A program made the position numbers and the translations under genes. A DNA stretch of 64,000 nucleotides from the NCBI GenBank assembly GCA_945643635.1, contig CALZFC010000016.1:2522501-2586500 (forward strand), written 5' to 3'. The notes under the pieces were generated by a model, which worked only from the letters and a program-made list of their open reading frames with translations, was not told the origin of the DNA and ran no database searches. Shown here one piece after another: positions 1 to 12,162 of this stretch (its first letter is position 1; each line of letters opens with the position of its first letter). Origin of the DNA: Allodiplogaster sudhausi (lineage: Eukaryota > Nematoda > Chromadorea > Rhabditida > Diplogasteridae).

Positions 1-237
1 TCTCCCCCCCCCCCCCTCTCTTTTCACTTTCTCGTGTCTTACTTTCATTCTCTATCTCTCACACTGTCTCTCACATTTTTCCCACTCACTTCTTCTTACT
101 CTTCTTCTTCAAGCCTACCCTCAGGATTCTCTGTACTGTCTCTGGTAGGATAATCTAGGTCACTGGAATGGATTGACTAGGCTTCTCTACAAGAGACTCG
201 CTTGCTACCTTTTTCAATTTCACTCTCTGACTCTACG

Positions 238-269
<32 letters not shown>

Positions 270-550
270 ACATACGCGCAAACTTTCTTCAATCTCTTTC
301 TTTCTCTCTGATTGCCATTCTCGCTCTTTCTTTAACTTCTCTTTCAATGTGTCATTCTCTCTCTATCTCTCTCCCTGCTTTTCTCGTTGCTATTTCTCAT
401 TTCACTTTGCAATTAAATTCTTCGCTTTTACTTTTTTATGGAATTTATATTAACTCTTCATTTCGGATCACTACTTTAAATGTACCTCTTTTTACCAGAT
501 TCGTAGATGTTTCAAGGGTAACTGCCTTAACTGCCCAAAGTCTCTTCGCA
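1..550. repeat. CT-rich low-complexity upstream region
   Basis: Pyrimidine-rich sequence with (CT)n runs, most regular near 240-265. The reading frames across it are leucine/serine-rich artefacts of the repeat and I do not call them genes. It lies directly upstream of the acyltransferase start and may hold its promoter or 5' leader, but no clear TATA motif or initiator was recognised. Confidence 0.6.
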
Positions 551-3500
551 ATGGGAATTCGTTCAGGTGGCTTTTGCACTGATTCCTTAGTTTTTTTTTA
601 AGTATAAAGTTTAAACAAAATCTTCGAAAAAGTCTTTGATAAAGTTACTCTTTAAAAACTTATCATCAATAAACAATCCTGAATTTAATTTTAAAAATTA
701 GGCGACAATTAGTTCTCTCTTTTTTCTCTGTTCAAGTTCTCTCGCCCGTGCTCGGATTCGCATTTGGCATCACGATTCTACTCACATCGATATTTGGCAA
801 CTACATCATAACGTGCGTTTGCTTGTGTTCTTTACTTAGCAACTCATTTAGGCCTGCTGGAACTACTTTCTTGAACATAATGTCTGGCAAATAAATTGTA
901 TTTTTTCCCTTCCATGGGCATTCGAAAGCAATATGTTAATAAGGAAATAATTACTGCATGAATAAATCAGTAAGTGGCGAAAAAGAATAACATGAATTAT
1001 AGGAAGCTGAAAAAATATTTTAAATAATTCATATATTAATAATACTAATTACTGCAGTCTCCTTTTGCCTCTCGTCTACTTTGGCCATCATCTCCAATGG
1101 AGGGCGCACATGGACCGAGCCATTTCGTTCTGGATGTTCATTCCCATTGTTAGTTTCGATCCTATTCGTAAGCAGCAACTGCATACATTCAGTCATCATC
1201 CGATGTAGTCTAGTGGTTATGATTTGCGTCTCTCACATGCAAGGCCGGGGTTCGATTCCCCGCATCGGAATAACGTTTTTGCAGTCTTTTCTCGAATTTA
1301 TCTTTGGCGTCCGCATTCGTGTGAGTGGCGATATCATTGATCCTGATCAGCCAGCCATCGTGATTATGAATCATCGAACAAGGTAAGCGAGTGTTATGTC
1401 GTTTAACGCAATTACGGCAAAATAAATATATACAAATTTCTTCTCTGCCCTCCAGACATTTAAATTTCCGCCCTCCAGACTCGACTGGATGTACTATTGG
1501 TCTGCGCTCTACCAACAGAATCCGTGGCTGATCACGACGACGAAGATCTCGCTAAAATCGCAGCTGAAGAGTTTGCCTGGCGCTGGTTCGTTGTGAAATT
1601 TTTAAATCAATTTTTCTATTATTGTAAAAATAATATTTAAAATAGAATATATTCTATAACAGGCTTCGGTATGGCAGCTGCTCAGTTCATCTTTCTGGAA
1701 CGGAATCTCGACGCGGACAAGCGCGCATTTGACGAGGCCATCGACTATTACACGGGGGTCGCGCGCAATTATCAGGTTTCTATAAGTTATAAAATAAATA
1801 AATAAATCACTTCTTATTTAATTTCTTATTTACTTAATCCACTGTTTAATTGTTTATTCGGCAACATGGTGATGGCATGCACGGGGATCAATCAAATGGA
1901 AGTAGGCGATCGATTTCGTCGAAATTTATCCTTACACAATTTTATTTTGGGACTTATTTACATATTTATATATTTATTCACATGCATAGATGCATATATT
2001 TATTAAATTTTTATTGTTTGCTAATTCCCCTCTGTTTCCCAGGTCCTCCTGTTCCCCGAAGGCACTGACAAGTCAGAGTGGACCACGAAGAAGAGTGCCT
2101 CGTACGCAGCCGCTGCTGGACTCCGCCCCCTGCGGCATCTCCTCCATCCACGACACGCGGGGTTCCAGCATCTTCTCGCCAGGATGCGGAGAGGTACTCA
2201 ACATTTTACACCAGCAGCCATCTTTGTATTCGAACTCGGCTAAAACACGGCAACCATATCAACATCATATAGCAAATGCATTCTTTTCATATATTTCATG
2301 CAACTCGCATAGAACCACATGGTCTTTACTATAGCTTATGCGACCATGTAGTGTGCAATGCCCAGAAATCACCTAGTAGCCCATCAGGACAACAAAAAAG
2401 GAGCATATTCATGGATTTATTTAGTATGATAAAAGAGATCTTTTATTGATTAATTGAATTTTCCTCTTCGAATTCACAGCAAATTACATCTCGCACATCT
2501 ATGACGTCACCATTGCCTATCCGCGTACTCTCGTGCAGTCGGAAATCGAGTTGACGCTCAAGGGACGCGCGCCGAGTGAAGTATCGAAAAGAATTTAGAA
2601 GATTTTAAAAAAATTGAAACTTATACTTTATCCTTCTTCTTGTACCAGTAAAATATCGATTTTAACTAATCGTTTGTTTTCTTCTCAGGTCCACTTTCAC
2701 GTTGAGAAGATTCCGATCGAAAGCATTCCGAAAGAAATGGAAGCCGTCTCGGAGTGGATGAGAAAGTATGGCATTTTTCTAGCATTAAAAAATATTAATT
2801 TGCAAGAAGTTTTTAAATTCTATTTAAATAGTTTTCTTATTCTTGTGGACTAGCTATGAATGTAGGTATATACATACATATGTGCATATCATATATTTAT
2901 TTATATAGAGAAACAGTGGGATAAGTAAAGAGTATAGAGAGAGAGAGAGCGAGAGAGAGAAGGAAAGAGATAGAGAGAAAGAAAGAGAGAGAGAGAGGCT
3001 GAGAGAGAATGCTTGAGGCTGTGGTACGAGAAGGACGAGCGTCTAGCCCGTTTCTATGGCGAGCCGAAGAGCAGCGACCGCCTCTTCCCGACCACGGCGG
3101 GGCAGCACGTTTGGAGGAGTGTACGTGCATTTTTGCATTTTTATTCATCCTATTCTTCTCTTAATTCCAGTACGAAAATATACTTAATGTATTTTACCTT
3201 CCTAGACATATATACATATGTATTTCCTAGTGATTTCACGCGCAGATTTGTTATTAGAATGATCACCTAAAATGCGCCAGGAATCTTCCTCTCTTTCCTT
3301 AGCAAAACAAGAGATTGCATTGTTCTCTTCCCGCTAATGTTAGCCCTAAAATTTTTTTCTTCTCTTTCCTTAGCAACAAGAGAGCCGCACGCACCGCGCC
3401 GTGAAGTTGGCGTCCTTCTGCTTCTGGCTCTCCGTCGTCGGCACTTGGCTCTTCCATCTCACCTTCATCGGCGCACTCTGGGTTTTTATTTAATTTTATT

Positions 3501-3779
3501 TATTAAAAAATATATAGATTGGAATTACATTATCGTCATTAATTATTTCTTTTTTTAAACAACTTATCTTCTTCTTCTCAGATTGGCGTAATTTACTTCT
3601 TTCTCACGAGCATGTTTCTCGCTTATCGTCACGGCGGCATTGACAAGTATGCAACTATTTTACCTTTCAAAAGACTATTTTTGTTTTATTACAACTTTTT
3701 TTTAAAAATTTTTTAAATGAAACAATTGAGATTTGTCTACTCACGCTGGAAGGCGAGCGTGAAGACGGCGATTGTCTAG
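551..3779 (+). CDS. AGPAT/LCLAT1-type lysophospholipid acyltransferase, 13 exons
   Basis: Exons by eye: 551-566, 737-812, 1058-1148, 1285-1382, 1479-1585, 1663-1775, 2043-2193, 2480-2580, 2689-2765, 3018-3120, 3374-3481, 3582-3646, 3731-3779. All phases agree and give about 384 aa, close to lysocardiolipin acyltransferase (nematode ACL-8/9/10 group). The family moves an acyl chain from acyl-CoA to a lysophospholipid at the ER or mitochondria-associated membrane. Visible motifs: hydrophobic N-terminus; acyltransferase block I NHRTRLDW with His ~91 and Asp ~96 (HX4D); FPEGTD at ~171-176; LHPRHAG; DVTIAYP; then two C-terminal hydrophobic segments. Oddities: a tRNA gene in intron 3 and a (GA)n tract just before exon 10. 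The first exon (start MGIRS) is the least certain. Fragments of this gene recur throughout the first 47 kb. Confidence 0.88.
1199..1270 (+). tRNA. tRNA-Glu (anticodon CTC)
   Basis: The 72-nt sequence folds as a full cloverleaf: acceptor strands TCCGATG and CATCGGA with discriminator A, D-arm GTCTAGTGGTTATGAT, anticodon stem TGCGT/ATGCA around loop CTCTCAC (anticodon CTC), and T-arm CGGGG-TTCGATT-CCCCG. Internal A and B boxes are intact and no intron is needed. It lies sense-oriented in intron 3 of the acyltransferase gene. Degenerate copies travel with acyltransferase exon copies near 4315 and 46550, so it was already there before those duplications. Confidence 0.93.
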
Positions 3780-4309
3780 TATAATCGTTCGATCTAGTAG
3801 TTCATTATTATTCCACTAAAGGAGCACAAAATTTGTAATTTTATTATATTTAAACTTTCTGACAATTGTAGTCGTGTCTCTCTAAATCACATGTTCTTTG
3901 TCCCTTTGTGTCAGGCAAAATAGCGCGAATCCAAGTGTGAGTTTTTGGTTTGGCTCCTTTAATTTTTAATTTGTTCGATGCCATTAATCTCTTTTATCAT
4001 TCCCACTTGTTTCTTTCTTCCCATATTCCGTCATTCTTGCTTTTCATGTCACCCGAATGAATATACGAGTATTGACCAACACAAATGTATACATAATGAA
4101 ATGTAATGATAAACAAGGTTGAAGAAACGGATATTCAAAGGTTCAGCAGCTACATATGTGATACATGTTATGTCCAATAATACACCATTTGCTGGCACAC
4201 AATTGGCAAGGAAAAAGAGGATATTTATGTATATCAAGCAATAACTACACTTTCCTTTTTTGATTCGTCTTCCGTTAGTTTCGCATTCAACTACATACAT
4301 CTTTGAAGT

Positions 4310-4990
4310 CATCCTCCGATGTCGTCTAGTCGTTATGATTTGCGTCTCTCAAATGAATTTTTCTGCATTTTTCTAGGCTTTCGTGACAAAAATACCAAAA
4401 TTTCTCAAATATCTATTTTCTTTTAATACCAAATGATAGCCCATATATTTGTTTTATATTATAATATGTTTAAAAAAGATAATATGTAGTAGTCTTCGGG
4501 ATGGTAGCTGCCCACTTCATCCTCTCTCTTCCATGTACGACACGCAGGATTCCAGTAGCTTCTCGCCAGGATGTGGCGAGGTACGAAACATTTCACCATT
4601 CTATCTTTCTATTTCTCCAGCTTTCTTTATCTTATGCTTCGTTCTTATCGAAACTCTGACTCGCAATAAGTTTATTTTTCATCCACTTAAGAGTCTCAAG
4701 AAACCATACATTACCTGCGCCCTTTTCATAAAAAAAACCATTCCACTCGCATAGAACCACAAGGCGGTTGCTAAAGCTAATGCGACAATGTGTTTTTGTA
4801 TTGCATAGAAATCACCATCAGATAACAAAAAGTAGAATATAATTGACATAATATTGAAATATTATTAAATTGGTTTAGTATGAAAAAAGATGTATTTAAT
4901 TGATTGATTTTTGTTCTCCTAATCGCTGCCAACTACATCTTGCAGATCTACTCCGTCACCATCGCCTATCCGCGCACTCTCGTGCTTTTC
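4310..4990 (+). pseudogene. Truncated acyltransferase copy with tRNA-Glu remnant
   Basis: Contains, in parental order: a decayed tRNA-Glu 5' half (from 4315, starting TCCGATG but with D-arm changes and no T-arm); an exon-6 piece (near 4495, reading FG-MVAAHFI) fused without its intron to the second half of exon 7 (to about 4591); an intron-7-like stretch with the conserved CGCATAGAACCACA block; and an exon-8 copy near 4928-4990 (ANYILQIYSVTIAYPR). Exon 7's FPEG motif is lost, so no functional acyltransferase can come from it. Confidence 0.85.
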
Positions 4991-5029
4991 GTGGTTCTTT
5001 GCGAGTGGCATGGAAACAAAATTTTCGTT

Positions 5030-5430
5030 TGACATGTCCATTAGGCTTGCGGACCTCAATCTCCCTGGATACAGGACAGCGGCTTCCATTCCAAGATTTT
5101 ACGTGGAACTGCAAGAGATCTTGAAGCCAATTCTCGTTTTGTTTCTAGCCAAAATGAAACAAAATTTGTCATGGCTTTTTCTCCACAAAAATTTTCCACT
5201 AATGTAAGCTATGTTTACGGACCTTATTTCCATGCATACTGGAGTTTGCGTTCTAAAACCTATCATGGAAGTTCGAAGGATCTTTAAGACTATCCCCGCT
5301 TAGTCTGAAGCCAATTGGCGACAATTTGTTTGACATTACCATTAAGCTATGCTTACAGACCTCAATCTTTCTGGATACTGGGTCTTCAGTTCTAAGATTT
5401 AACATTGGATCTAAACTTCTCTGGACGGTT
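5030..5430 (+). repeat. Degenerate tandem repeats, about three units
   Basis: Three related stretches (near 5040-5110, 5205-5275 and 5340-5420) share a core of the form CTTACGGACCTCAATCT followed by CTGGATAC. They are diverged, non-coding and lie between the acyltransferase fragment and the fukutin-like gene. Confidence 0.5.
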
Positions 5431-5487
5431 CCTATGAAATCATTTACTTCAGTAGCGCAGTCGGTCGCACGAGAGCAATTTTAGAAG

Positions 5488-7571
5488 ATGAAGTTCAAGA
5501 CGTTCGGAGAGAGGAGGCGGCCAGGACGGACAGCGAAGAGTTGCATGCAGGCGGCAATCCTCTTCTTCTCCACTCTCTCCTTTATGGCCGTCGTCTCTTA
5601 TGACTTTTGGCCGCCGTTCGCGCCCAGGCGGCCAGGCGCAGTCAGTTGGCTTTTTATTTTTATTTTTATTTTTTTAAAATTGATAGCACATAATTGAATT
5701 GGCATCTAATGAAGGCTGATCATCTTTCTTGTTCCAGCCAACTCCTGCTCCTGAGTGCTTTGTCGACGTGGACTGGCCGGCCGGCAGTCTCCTCGTGGAC
5801 GAGCGAGCTCTCCGGAAACTCGCGCGTGGCGACTGCCCCGTCACGGGCACCCTTCTCGTCGCCGTCCCGGGCAGCGACGGCTTCGAAGACAATGGGGATG
5901 AGAACGGAACCACAATTCTGGCCGGTAGAGACGGACCTATTCAGGTGAGGAGATAAACGCAAACGTACTAGTGGGAAAACAGTGAATTAAATTGGAAATT
6001 AATGATAATGATTTAGATTCGTAAGATTCCGATGCTTGCGCACAACGACACAGACTTTGTTGTTTTCCTGACGCCGACAGGAAAGAGGGCAATGCCAAGG
6101 TCTCTTTTCGAAGATCTATTTGTAAGCTTGTTGCCAGATTCAATGTCTTAACTAAAATCACTTCCAGAGAATCACTGGTCAACTCCTCGGGTCTCCGTAA
6201 CATCCCGCTCGACATTCCGAAGTTTCTCCAGCTCTGGGAAGAAGCGCATTTAATCGACTGTTTGGGCATTGAGTGTGGTTTCAATGTTTATGCATTTCTT
6301 CATTCAGATTAGTGAAAATGTGCAACGGAAAATGTGTTCTCTGATTTTAGACTACAAATATTTCAGCATGAACAGGACTGAGTCGAAGCGTGTGATTGCA
6401 CTGGAAGACATTAGCAAGCTTGCGGAACTTCGTGATTTCCTCATCGCTCGATTTGACATTCATCCTTCACTCTGCGGAGGGACACTTTTAGGTTTGCAAA
6501 CTTGAACTTGGCTCGACAGTTTATATAAGAACTGCTTTGTGTAATACATACATATATGTATGCAACAAGAGCTTGCGAAGCGTGGGCGAACGAGGGAGCT
6601 TCTCCACAAAAATAGGGTTTATCTCGCAAAATAACGGTGGGATCCAACCACTCGCGATGAATAACCAATGGGAGACTGTTTCGAAATACAATGAAAGCAA
6701 AGCGAGAATGAAATGAGCCAACTTTAATGAGGGCCATGAATCAAGAACGATATGTGTGGATTGGGATATTAACACTCCGCTTCTATTTGGCGGTCGGTTC
6801 CGCAGTGAGTGCAGCACAATATTCATAATTGTTGCGAAGTTGCAGGCTGGTATCGGGAGTGCTCGATCATCCCCCACACGACCGACTTTGACATGGCCGC
6901 GCCCTCCGAGGAATACGTCCATGGAATGGCGGAAGTGGTCGACAATTCCAGACAATTTCGAGTTTTGCACATCTTTGGAAAGGTTATTTGCCTATCCATT
7001 TTGCATTTGTATCAGTTGGTGTTCGCAAAATTCAATCGTCTTCTTTAGCCTATCGATTCTCTCGAGTTGGCTTTTCTGCCGCGCTCGCACGGCCCTAAAA
7101 TCGATCTCTTCTTCCTCTATCGAACTCACAATTTAACATATACACCAGGTGTTGATTCCCCCTCACGAACGAAGATTCGATGGGAGTATCCGTGGTAAGA
7201 GAGAGTTAAAGGATTAAATATTAATCATATAATACGTTAAATTATACCGTTTCTTTCAATCGTTTAGGCGCATCGAGCGTTTCTGCACTGGCGAACTGCT
7301 CGGTCATCTTTTCCGTGTGCCTTGCGAAGTCGAGCGCGTTTTGGAGGTTCGTGTTAGGAAGTGACGTGGAGGTGCGTCTGAAGAATAGTTATTCACGCTT
7401 TACAACAGTTTCCTAATTGTAAACCCAGATACTTCTTTCAAGACTCTATATGGCCCGAACTGGCGCGGAAACCATCCGAGTTCCCGCTTCGACTGGAGAA
7501 AATCCAGCAAGAACGTCCGAGTGGTCGGCACATTCTCACCCGAAGATATGAAGGAGATGCGCTTGGGATAA
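5488..7571 (+). CDS. Fukutin-like (LicD/nucleotidyltransferase-fold) type II Golgi protein
   Basis: Exons: 5488-5640, 5738-5944, 6017-6099, 6168-6274, 6351-6491, 6846-6982, 7049-7194, 7268-~7350, 7429-7571; about 400 aa. The N-terminus has a basic cytoplasmic stretch (RRRPGR) then a hydrophobic anchor about residues 20-38, as in type II Golgi enzymes. The signature of fukutin/FKRP-like proteins is clear: CGGTLLGWYRECSIIPHTTDFD, split over two exons, with the acidic DxD pair in TDFD. The C-terminus reads YGPNW ... FDWRKSS, matching the fukutin tail. Vertebrate fukutin is a ribitol-phosphate transferase on alpha-dystroglycan; the substrate here is not known. Uncertain junctions: the exon 3 donor (6099, chosen for phase) and the exon 8 donor (7346-7353). 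Confidence 0.85.
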
Positions 7572-7842
7572 CCGCTCAGTTATTGACTGCTGCATCCATG
7601 TAGACGTGCTTTGCTTTATGAGCAATTATGTGACAGACGGTTGTATTATTTCGTGCTATAGATGCGAAAAATGTTAAAGGATGATCGAGAAAGAAGCTTA
7701 AAAAGTATCTTTAAATCTTTAGCGTGAAAGAAGATTAGGGTCAGCGAACAAGTAGAAAATTTTAAATACTATTAAATTTTTTTTAAAGATATCTAATATG
7801 ACAAGTACCAGCAAAATGTAGACATTTTTAATCTTTTTAAAA

Positions 7843-7912
7843 GTCCACTTTGATATTGCGAAGGTCCGATCGAAATCGTTCCGAAAGAAACGGAAGCCTC
7901 GGAGTGGATGAC
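7843..7912 (+). pseudogene. Acyltransferase exon-9 fragment
   Basis: A diverged copy of acyltransferase exon 9 (parent 2689-2765), recognisable from GTCCACTTT through GGAGTGGATGA, with a frame-breaking deletion after the first few codons. No neighbouring exons are present. The flanks 7572-7842 and 7913-8056 hold only AT-rich sequence and a short (GA)n run. Confidence 0.75.
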
Positions 7913-8056
7913 AATGTTGGAAAATATGCATGATTGTGAATGTCACGAAAGTGTGAGGTAACTAGGAAGGGTGAAAGCTAGAAATAGAGAGAGAGAGAGA
8001 GAGAATCATATGACCAAAAATCAAGGTGACCAAAAATTATGTGACCAAGAACCAGC

Positions 8057-9234
8057 CGCGGCATTAATCTTGCCGTTTGTCCAAGACATGTCAAGGACAA
8101 TCGGTCATGACCGTTTCAAAATAAAACGGACACATGTCCTGGACACATCCACTTCTGCCTATCTTAATACACAGGGGTCTAGGACATGTCAAAGACATGT
8201 CCTGGACGTGTCCTGGACAAAAAAGAAAAAAATCTCAATGGTCATGGACACTTTTGTGGGCTTGTCCCTTACGTGGTCATGACCATAGCGAGAGAGTGCA
8301 TAAAGGCGGAGAACACAGAGTGACACGCTCGCGGTTACTACCGATGTCCCGGACAAATTATGGCATGCGACACTGTTTATGACATATGGCACCTCTTTTT
8401 TAGTTTTGTTTGAAGTCAATTTGGGGGGAAAATTTTAAAAGAGCCAACAATTCTCGGATGGATGCATGAACGTTCTTCCACGTTCTTTAACAAGCTGCAC
8501 TTATTTTATGTTGTTTTGTTTTTCTAAACTGATTTCGGCATGTTTTTGGATCCATACAAAGATTGTGCTGAAAAGCCTAGCTGAAGAGACGGGAGAAGCT
8601 TGCCTCGCGAACATGCGTCTCGCGAATGGTGTAGCAAAATTACTAACTGGCGCCAACTCGCACATCCACTGCTCGGCGCCATCGTATTCAAGCAGTGCTC
8701 GCGAATGTTGCACGGAGTGCCCCCCGTTCCTTCTGCTATGTTTTTCTTCCCCACCGTTTTTATTATGGACATGTTATGAAGCCCCATCAATAAATGTTGT
8801 TACATCAAAGAATTTCTCGAGATGTGCTTGTGCATGTGAAGATACAGGGAACTGGCTTGCAGGAAGGACCTTGGGCGTATCTCACAATCAGAGTTGGGCC
8901 GATTTGATACATAGTTTCAAGCAGATGATGCATAATTGTAATTGATTGGTGCATAAGTGTCTGGTGCAATTCGACTTAAAAAGTAGCATTTTTTTCAAAA
9001 GTGGACTTAGAGTGAACCATTTTGGCTTCTCTTTTTTTTATTTTGATCATTTTTGTAAAATAAATATAGAAAAACAGTAAAAAGAGCTGAAAATGTCAAA
9101 AAAGTATTTTAACGCGCATATGTGAAGGTGTCCATGACATGTCCTTGACGTGTCCTTGACGTGGTAATGACCATGAACGGTCATGACCGATTGTCCTGGA
9201 CATGTCTTGGACAAACGGCAAGATTAATGCCGCG
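8057..9234. mobile_element. 1.18-kb non-autonomous element with about 60-bp terminal inverted repeats
   Basis: Starts CGCGGCATTAATCTTGCCG and ends with its reverse complement. The inverted match runs about 60 bp through the GTCCAAGACATGTC and CGGTCATGACCG blocks with one or two mismatches. Inside the ends, GGACATGTC-like palindromic motifs are repeated several times on both sides. No long protein frame looks real, so it appears to be a MITE-like or foldback element. I could not identify a clean target duplication or a superfamily. Confidence 0.8.
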
Positions 9235-9480
9235 TCAGGTGACCACAATCATGGAACCCGCATTATGCCATTAACATGCTTCTTTTCCTTGTTTAGTAGG
9301 TCTCCTATGTGATTTCTCTGCATATATTGCTGGAATCAGATCAGTAAAAATATAAATGGTCGAATAAGCTTTAATAAGGACCATGTGGTTCTCTCGGCGT
9401 AGTGTGGAATATATGAAAATATCTTTTCTTCACAAGAAAAATAAAAATAGCTCTAACAACAAAAAAGATTAAATAGCTAA

Positions 9481-9612
9481 ACGGCACTGACAAGTCAGAG
9501 TGGACCACGAAGAAGAGTGCCTCCTACGCGGCCGCTGTGGGACTCAGCCCACTGCGGCATCCATCCACGACACGCGGGGTTCCAGCATCTTCTCGCCAGG
9601 ATGCGGAGAGGT
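9481..9612 (+). pseudogene. Acyltransferase exon-7 copy
   Basis: Nearly identical to parental exon 7 (2043-2193) from ACTGACAAGTCAGAG to the donor-like GAGAGGTACG. It lacks the FPEG codons and has a small deletion in the CGGCATCTCCTCC part that breaks the frame. It marks the start of the direct duplication shared with 23.48 kb. Confidence 0.85.
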
Positions 9613-11690
9613 ACGCATCCTCTCACTGTTCTAGCTTTATCTTTCTCCAGTCTATCTATGGTCTACCTTTAAGAGGCATATCCTCTTTTTCTGTAAAACG
9701 TATTCTTCAATGAGATTACTTCGGGCTAATAATGCAATTTACTTTACGAGGTGCTGAATATTGACAATGGAAACATCTAATGGCAAGAACAAGAATACTT
9801 AATATCGACTGAATAAACACTATCTTTCGCATCAAGAGCCGGTAAAATAAATCAGAGTTCACTTAATTATCATACACGAACTGTGGAGAAAAGCCAAAGA
9901 TTAAAAAGGTGAGAATATGTAAGTGATAGAAACAAATCTGAAAAAGAATAAAAGCGGATAAACAGTGCTAATCTCAAAAACGGTAAATAAGAGATTTCGT
10001 TTTTAAATACATATGTAGAAATTGCTCCATGATGATTTGTCCACTGAAGACCACCGAACTTGCCTTGAGTGATCAGTTCCAGAAAGTGACGTCCTTGCCT
10101 TTGTCTGAGTGAAGTATCGCGAAGCTCATGCTCATTCCTTTTCCTGCTTGCGCTTCCGAGAAGAACTTCTTTCACTCTCCCTATTCTTGCCGCACGTTTA
10201 TAGCACCCTGAATAAAAAGATAACTGTTTAATCATATTTGTATTCATTATTTTTCTGCTATCAACATGATTGATCACTCCGAACAAGAAACGCTTCGCAA
10301 AGAATTTTCTTAATTGCAAATACGACATCCATAAAAGGAGCGCACTGTTTACTCGATGCATGAATACTCTTTAACTACATATTTTGCCTAGATAAGTAGC
10401 GAGCTTTCTGTTAAAAAAACTTGAAATTTGTTCCGTTTTACGGCAATCTGTCTCTCAAGTTGGTCATTATAGTACTTTGAAGCTAAAAAGTATAGAATTG
10501 CCAACTTCTGATGCTTGGGTCCGTGGGTATCATGGCCATGCCTATCCGTTGGGACCATGGCCATGCAGGCATGGCCAATTCGAGCGACAGCAGTCGCCTT
10601 TCTTCTTTCTGTCCTCCTTGCGCCTATAAATATAGAGAGTTTTCTATTACAAAAAAACCTTATTTTATTGCGTTTTACAGCCATCTCTCTCCAACACGGC
10701 ATTATTAGGTCCGTTTAAGGTTGACAATGAAGTGGGGCAATAAAATATATGCATATGAGTAGTCTACTTTTTTCAACCATATGGCGGGTTGTATGTATTT
10801 ATGATACATATTTTTCTCGTTATTACTCAAAGTAATTCTGTTGATTTCAGCATATTCAAGTGTCGTCACAATCAAAGTAATGAGCCTGTCGATAAATAAT
10901 AATAGAATAGAAATGATAAACTTGCCGTGTGCTCGGATCCGTCGGGACCATCGCCTTGCAGGCGTTGCCAACGCGAGCGAGCGCCGTGATGAACAACGCT
11001 TGGGTCATTGGGGATCATAGCCATTCTTCCTCCTTTCCTCCTTTCCTCCTTTCCTCTCTCCTCCTCCTTATCCACCGATTCGGCGACCCGAACACACTGA
11101 TAATGAGTGAGTGGAAACACGTTTTTAGCAAAGTCGGATTGCCCTTTTATGTGCCGGAGGGGCCGCCAGGACAGATTAGATTGATTATTTGGAAGCCGAA
11201 TTTTCTTCTTGAATTCGCCCCATTTCCATAACACGAGCGAGAGTGCGGGAGAAAGAGAGAAAGATACCGTATAGCTCGAGGTTGTGCATGCTCATACTGA
11301 TGAAATAGTAAATAATAATTTGTAACAGAATAAAAATAATAAAGTAAAATGTATTCAAGAAATAAATATACAATTTAAACACTAAAAAAAGCGCCGTGTG
11401 TGCGTATAAATGCGATCAAAAAGGAAAAGAGATGAAGAAGGAAAAGAAGAAAGAGCGAAAAGAACCGTCTTTCCAATCTCCTTTCCCAAGCGCAGCGAAA
11501 ACGAATGTTTTAATCAGTCTAAGTGGGAATGCGCTTTGAGCTGCAAGAGAAAGCAGCCGGCTCGAGGACAGGTTTTGATAGTGAAGAAGAGAGAATGGAC
11601 AAGGATGAAAATGTGTCTATGTATGTACATGCGATGTTTTCTAAGTCCATCTACTCTTGTTTAAAATTCAAAAAAATTCTCTAAATGTTT
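9481..11690 (+). repeat. 2.2-kb direct segmental duplication, copy A
   Basis: Collinear with 23485-25693 on the same strand. From about 10485 to 11690 the two copies are almost identical (a handful of substitutions and 1-nt indels); from 9620 to 10480 they are clearly more diverged with several indels. No convincing gene was found. Within it, two GC-rich blocks near 10510-10600 and 10930-11020 resemble each other, sharing the pattern GGGACCAT-GCC-TGCAGGC. Confidence 0.88.
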
Positions 11691-12162
11691 AAGACAGCCT
11701 ATCTGTAAGGCTCGATCTGCACCTGTACTAGGAAATTTTTGATTTTTAAAATTGCTAAAAACTAGACCATTTGTACTACTCGACATACTCTACAAAACTG
11801 TATAGTTTTGAATTCCAAAAAAAATTTCTGTTCGAGTTAGCTGTATTTTTGTTCTAAAATTCACACGCCCATAAATCAGTTATTTCTTAATATTTTTGAA
11901 ATCTCTTTTTTGCATTCCATAGATCTTGAAATCCTCTTTAAAAAAGATCTCGGTGATTTTTTCGTGAAAAAATTTTATAGCTGCAAAATAAATTTTTAAA
12001 GGTGGTTTTCCGAGGTTTTCAGATCGAAAAGCCTCCGCGGGGTAGGTAAGCTGTTCATAGAAAGAAAGCCCATTAAATTTGCTACAAAGCTAGCCAACTT
12101 AAAAAAAAATCGAAGGGTACGTATTTTGGGTATTTGCACTTAGGCAATTATACTCAACCTCC

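Noticed and set aside
173..601. Open frame of 142 codons upstream of the acyltransferase
   Set aside because: It is a Leu/Ser product of a (CT)n tract with no domain; only its last part overlaps the probable first exon, in a different use.
9870..10361. 163-codon reverse frame, partly matched at 24083-24304
   Set aside because: The two copies diverge with frame-breaking indels and no signature, start context or splice pattern supports a gene.
10872..11234. 120-codon reverse frame kept in both copies of the direct duplication
   Set aside because: Conservation is explained by near-identity of the recent duplication; the composition is tract-driven (EERGKEERRK) and no motif is visible.
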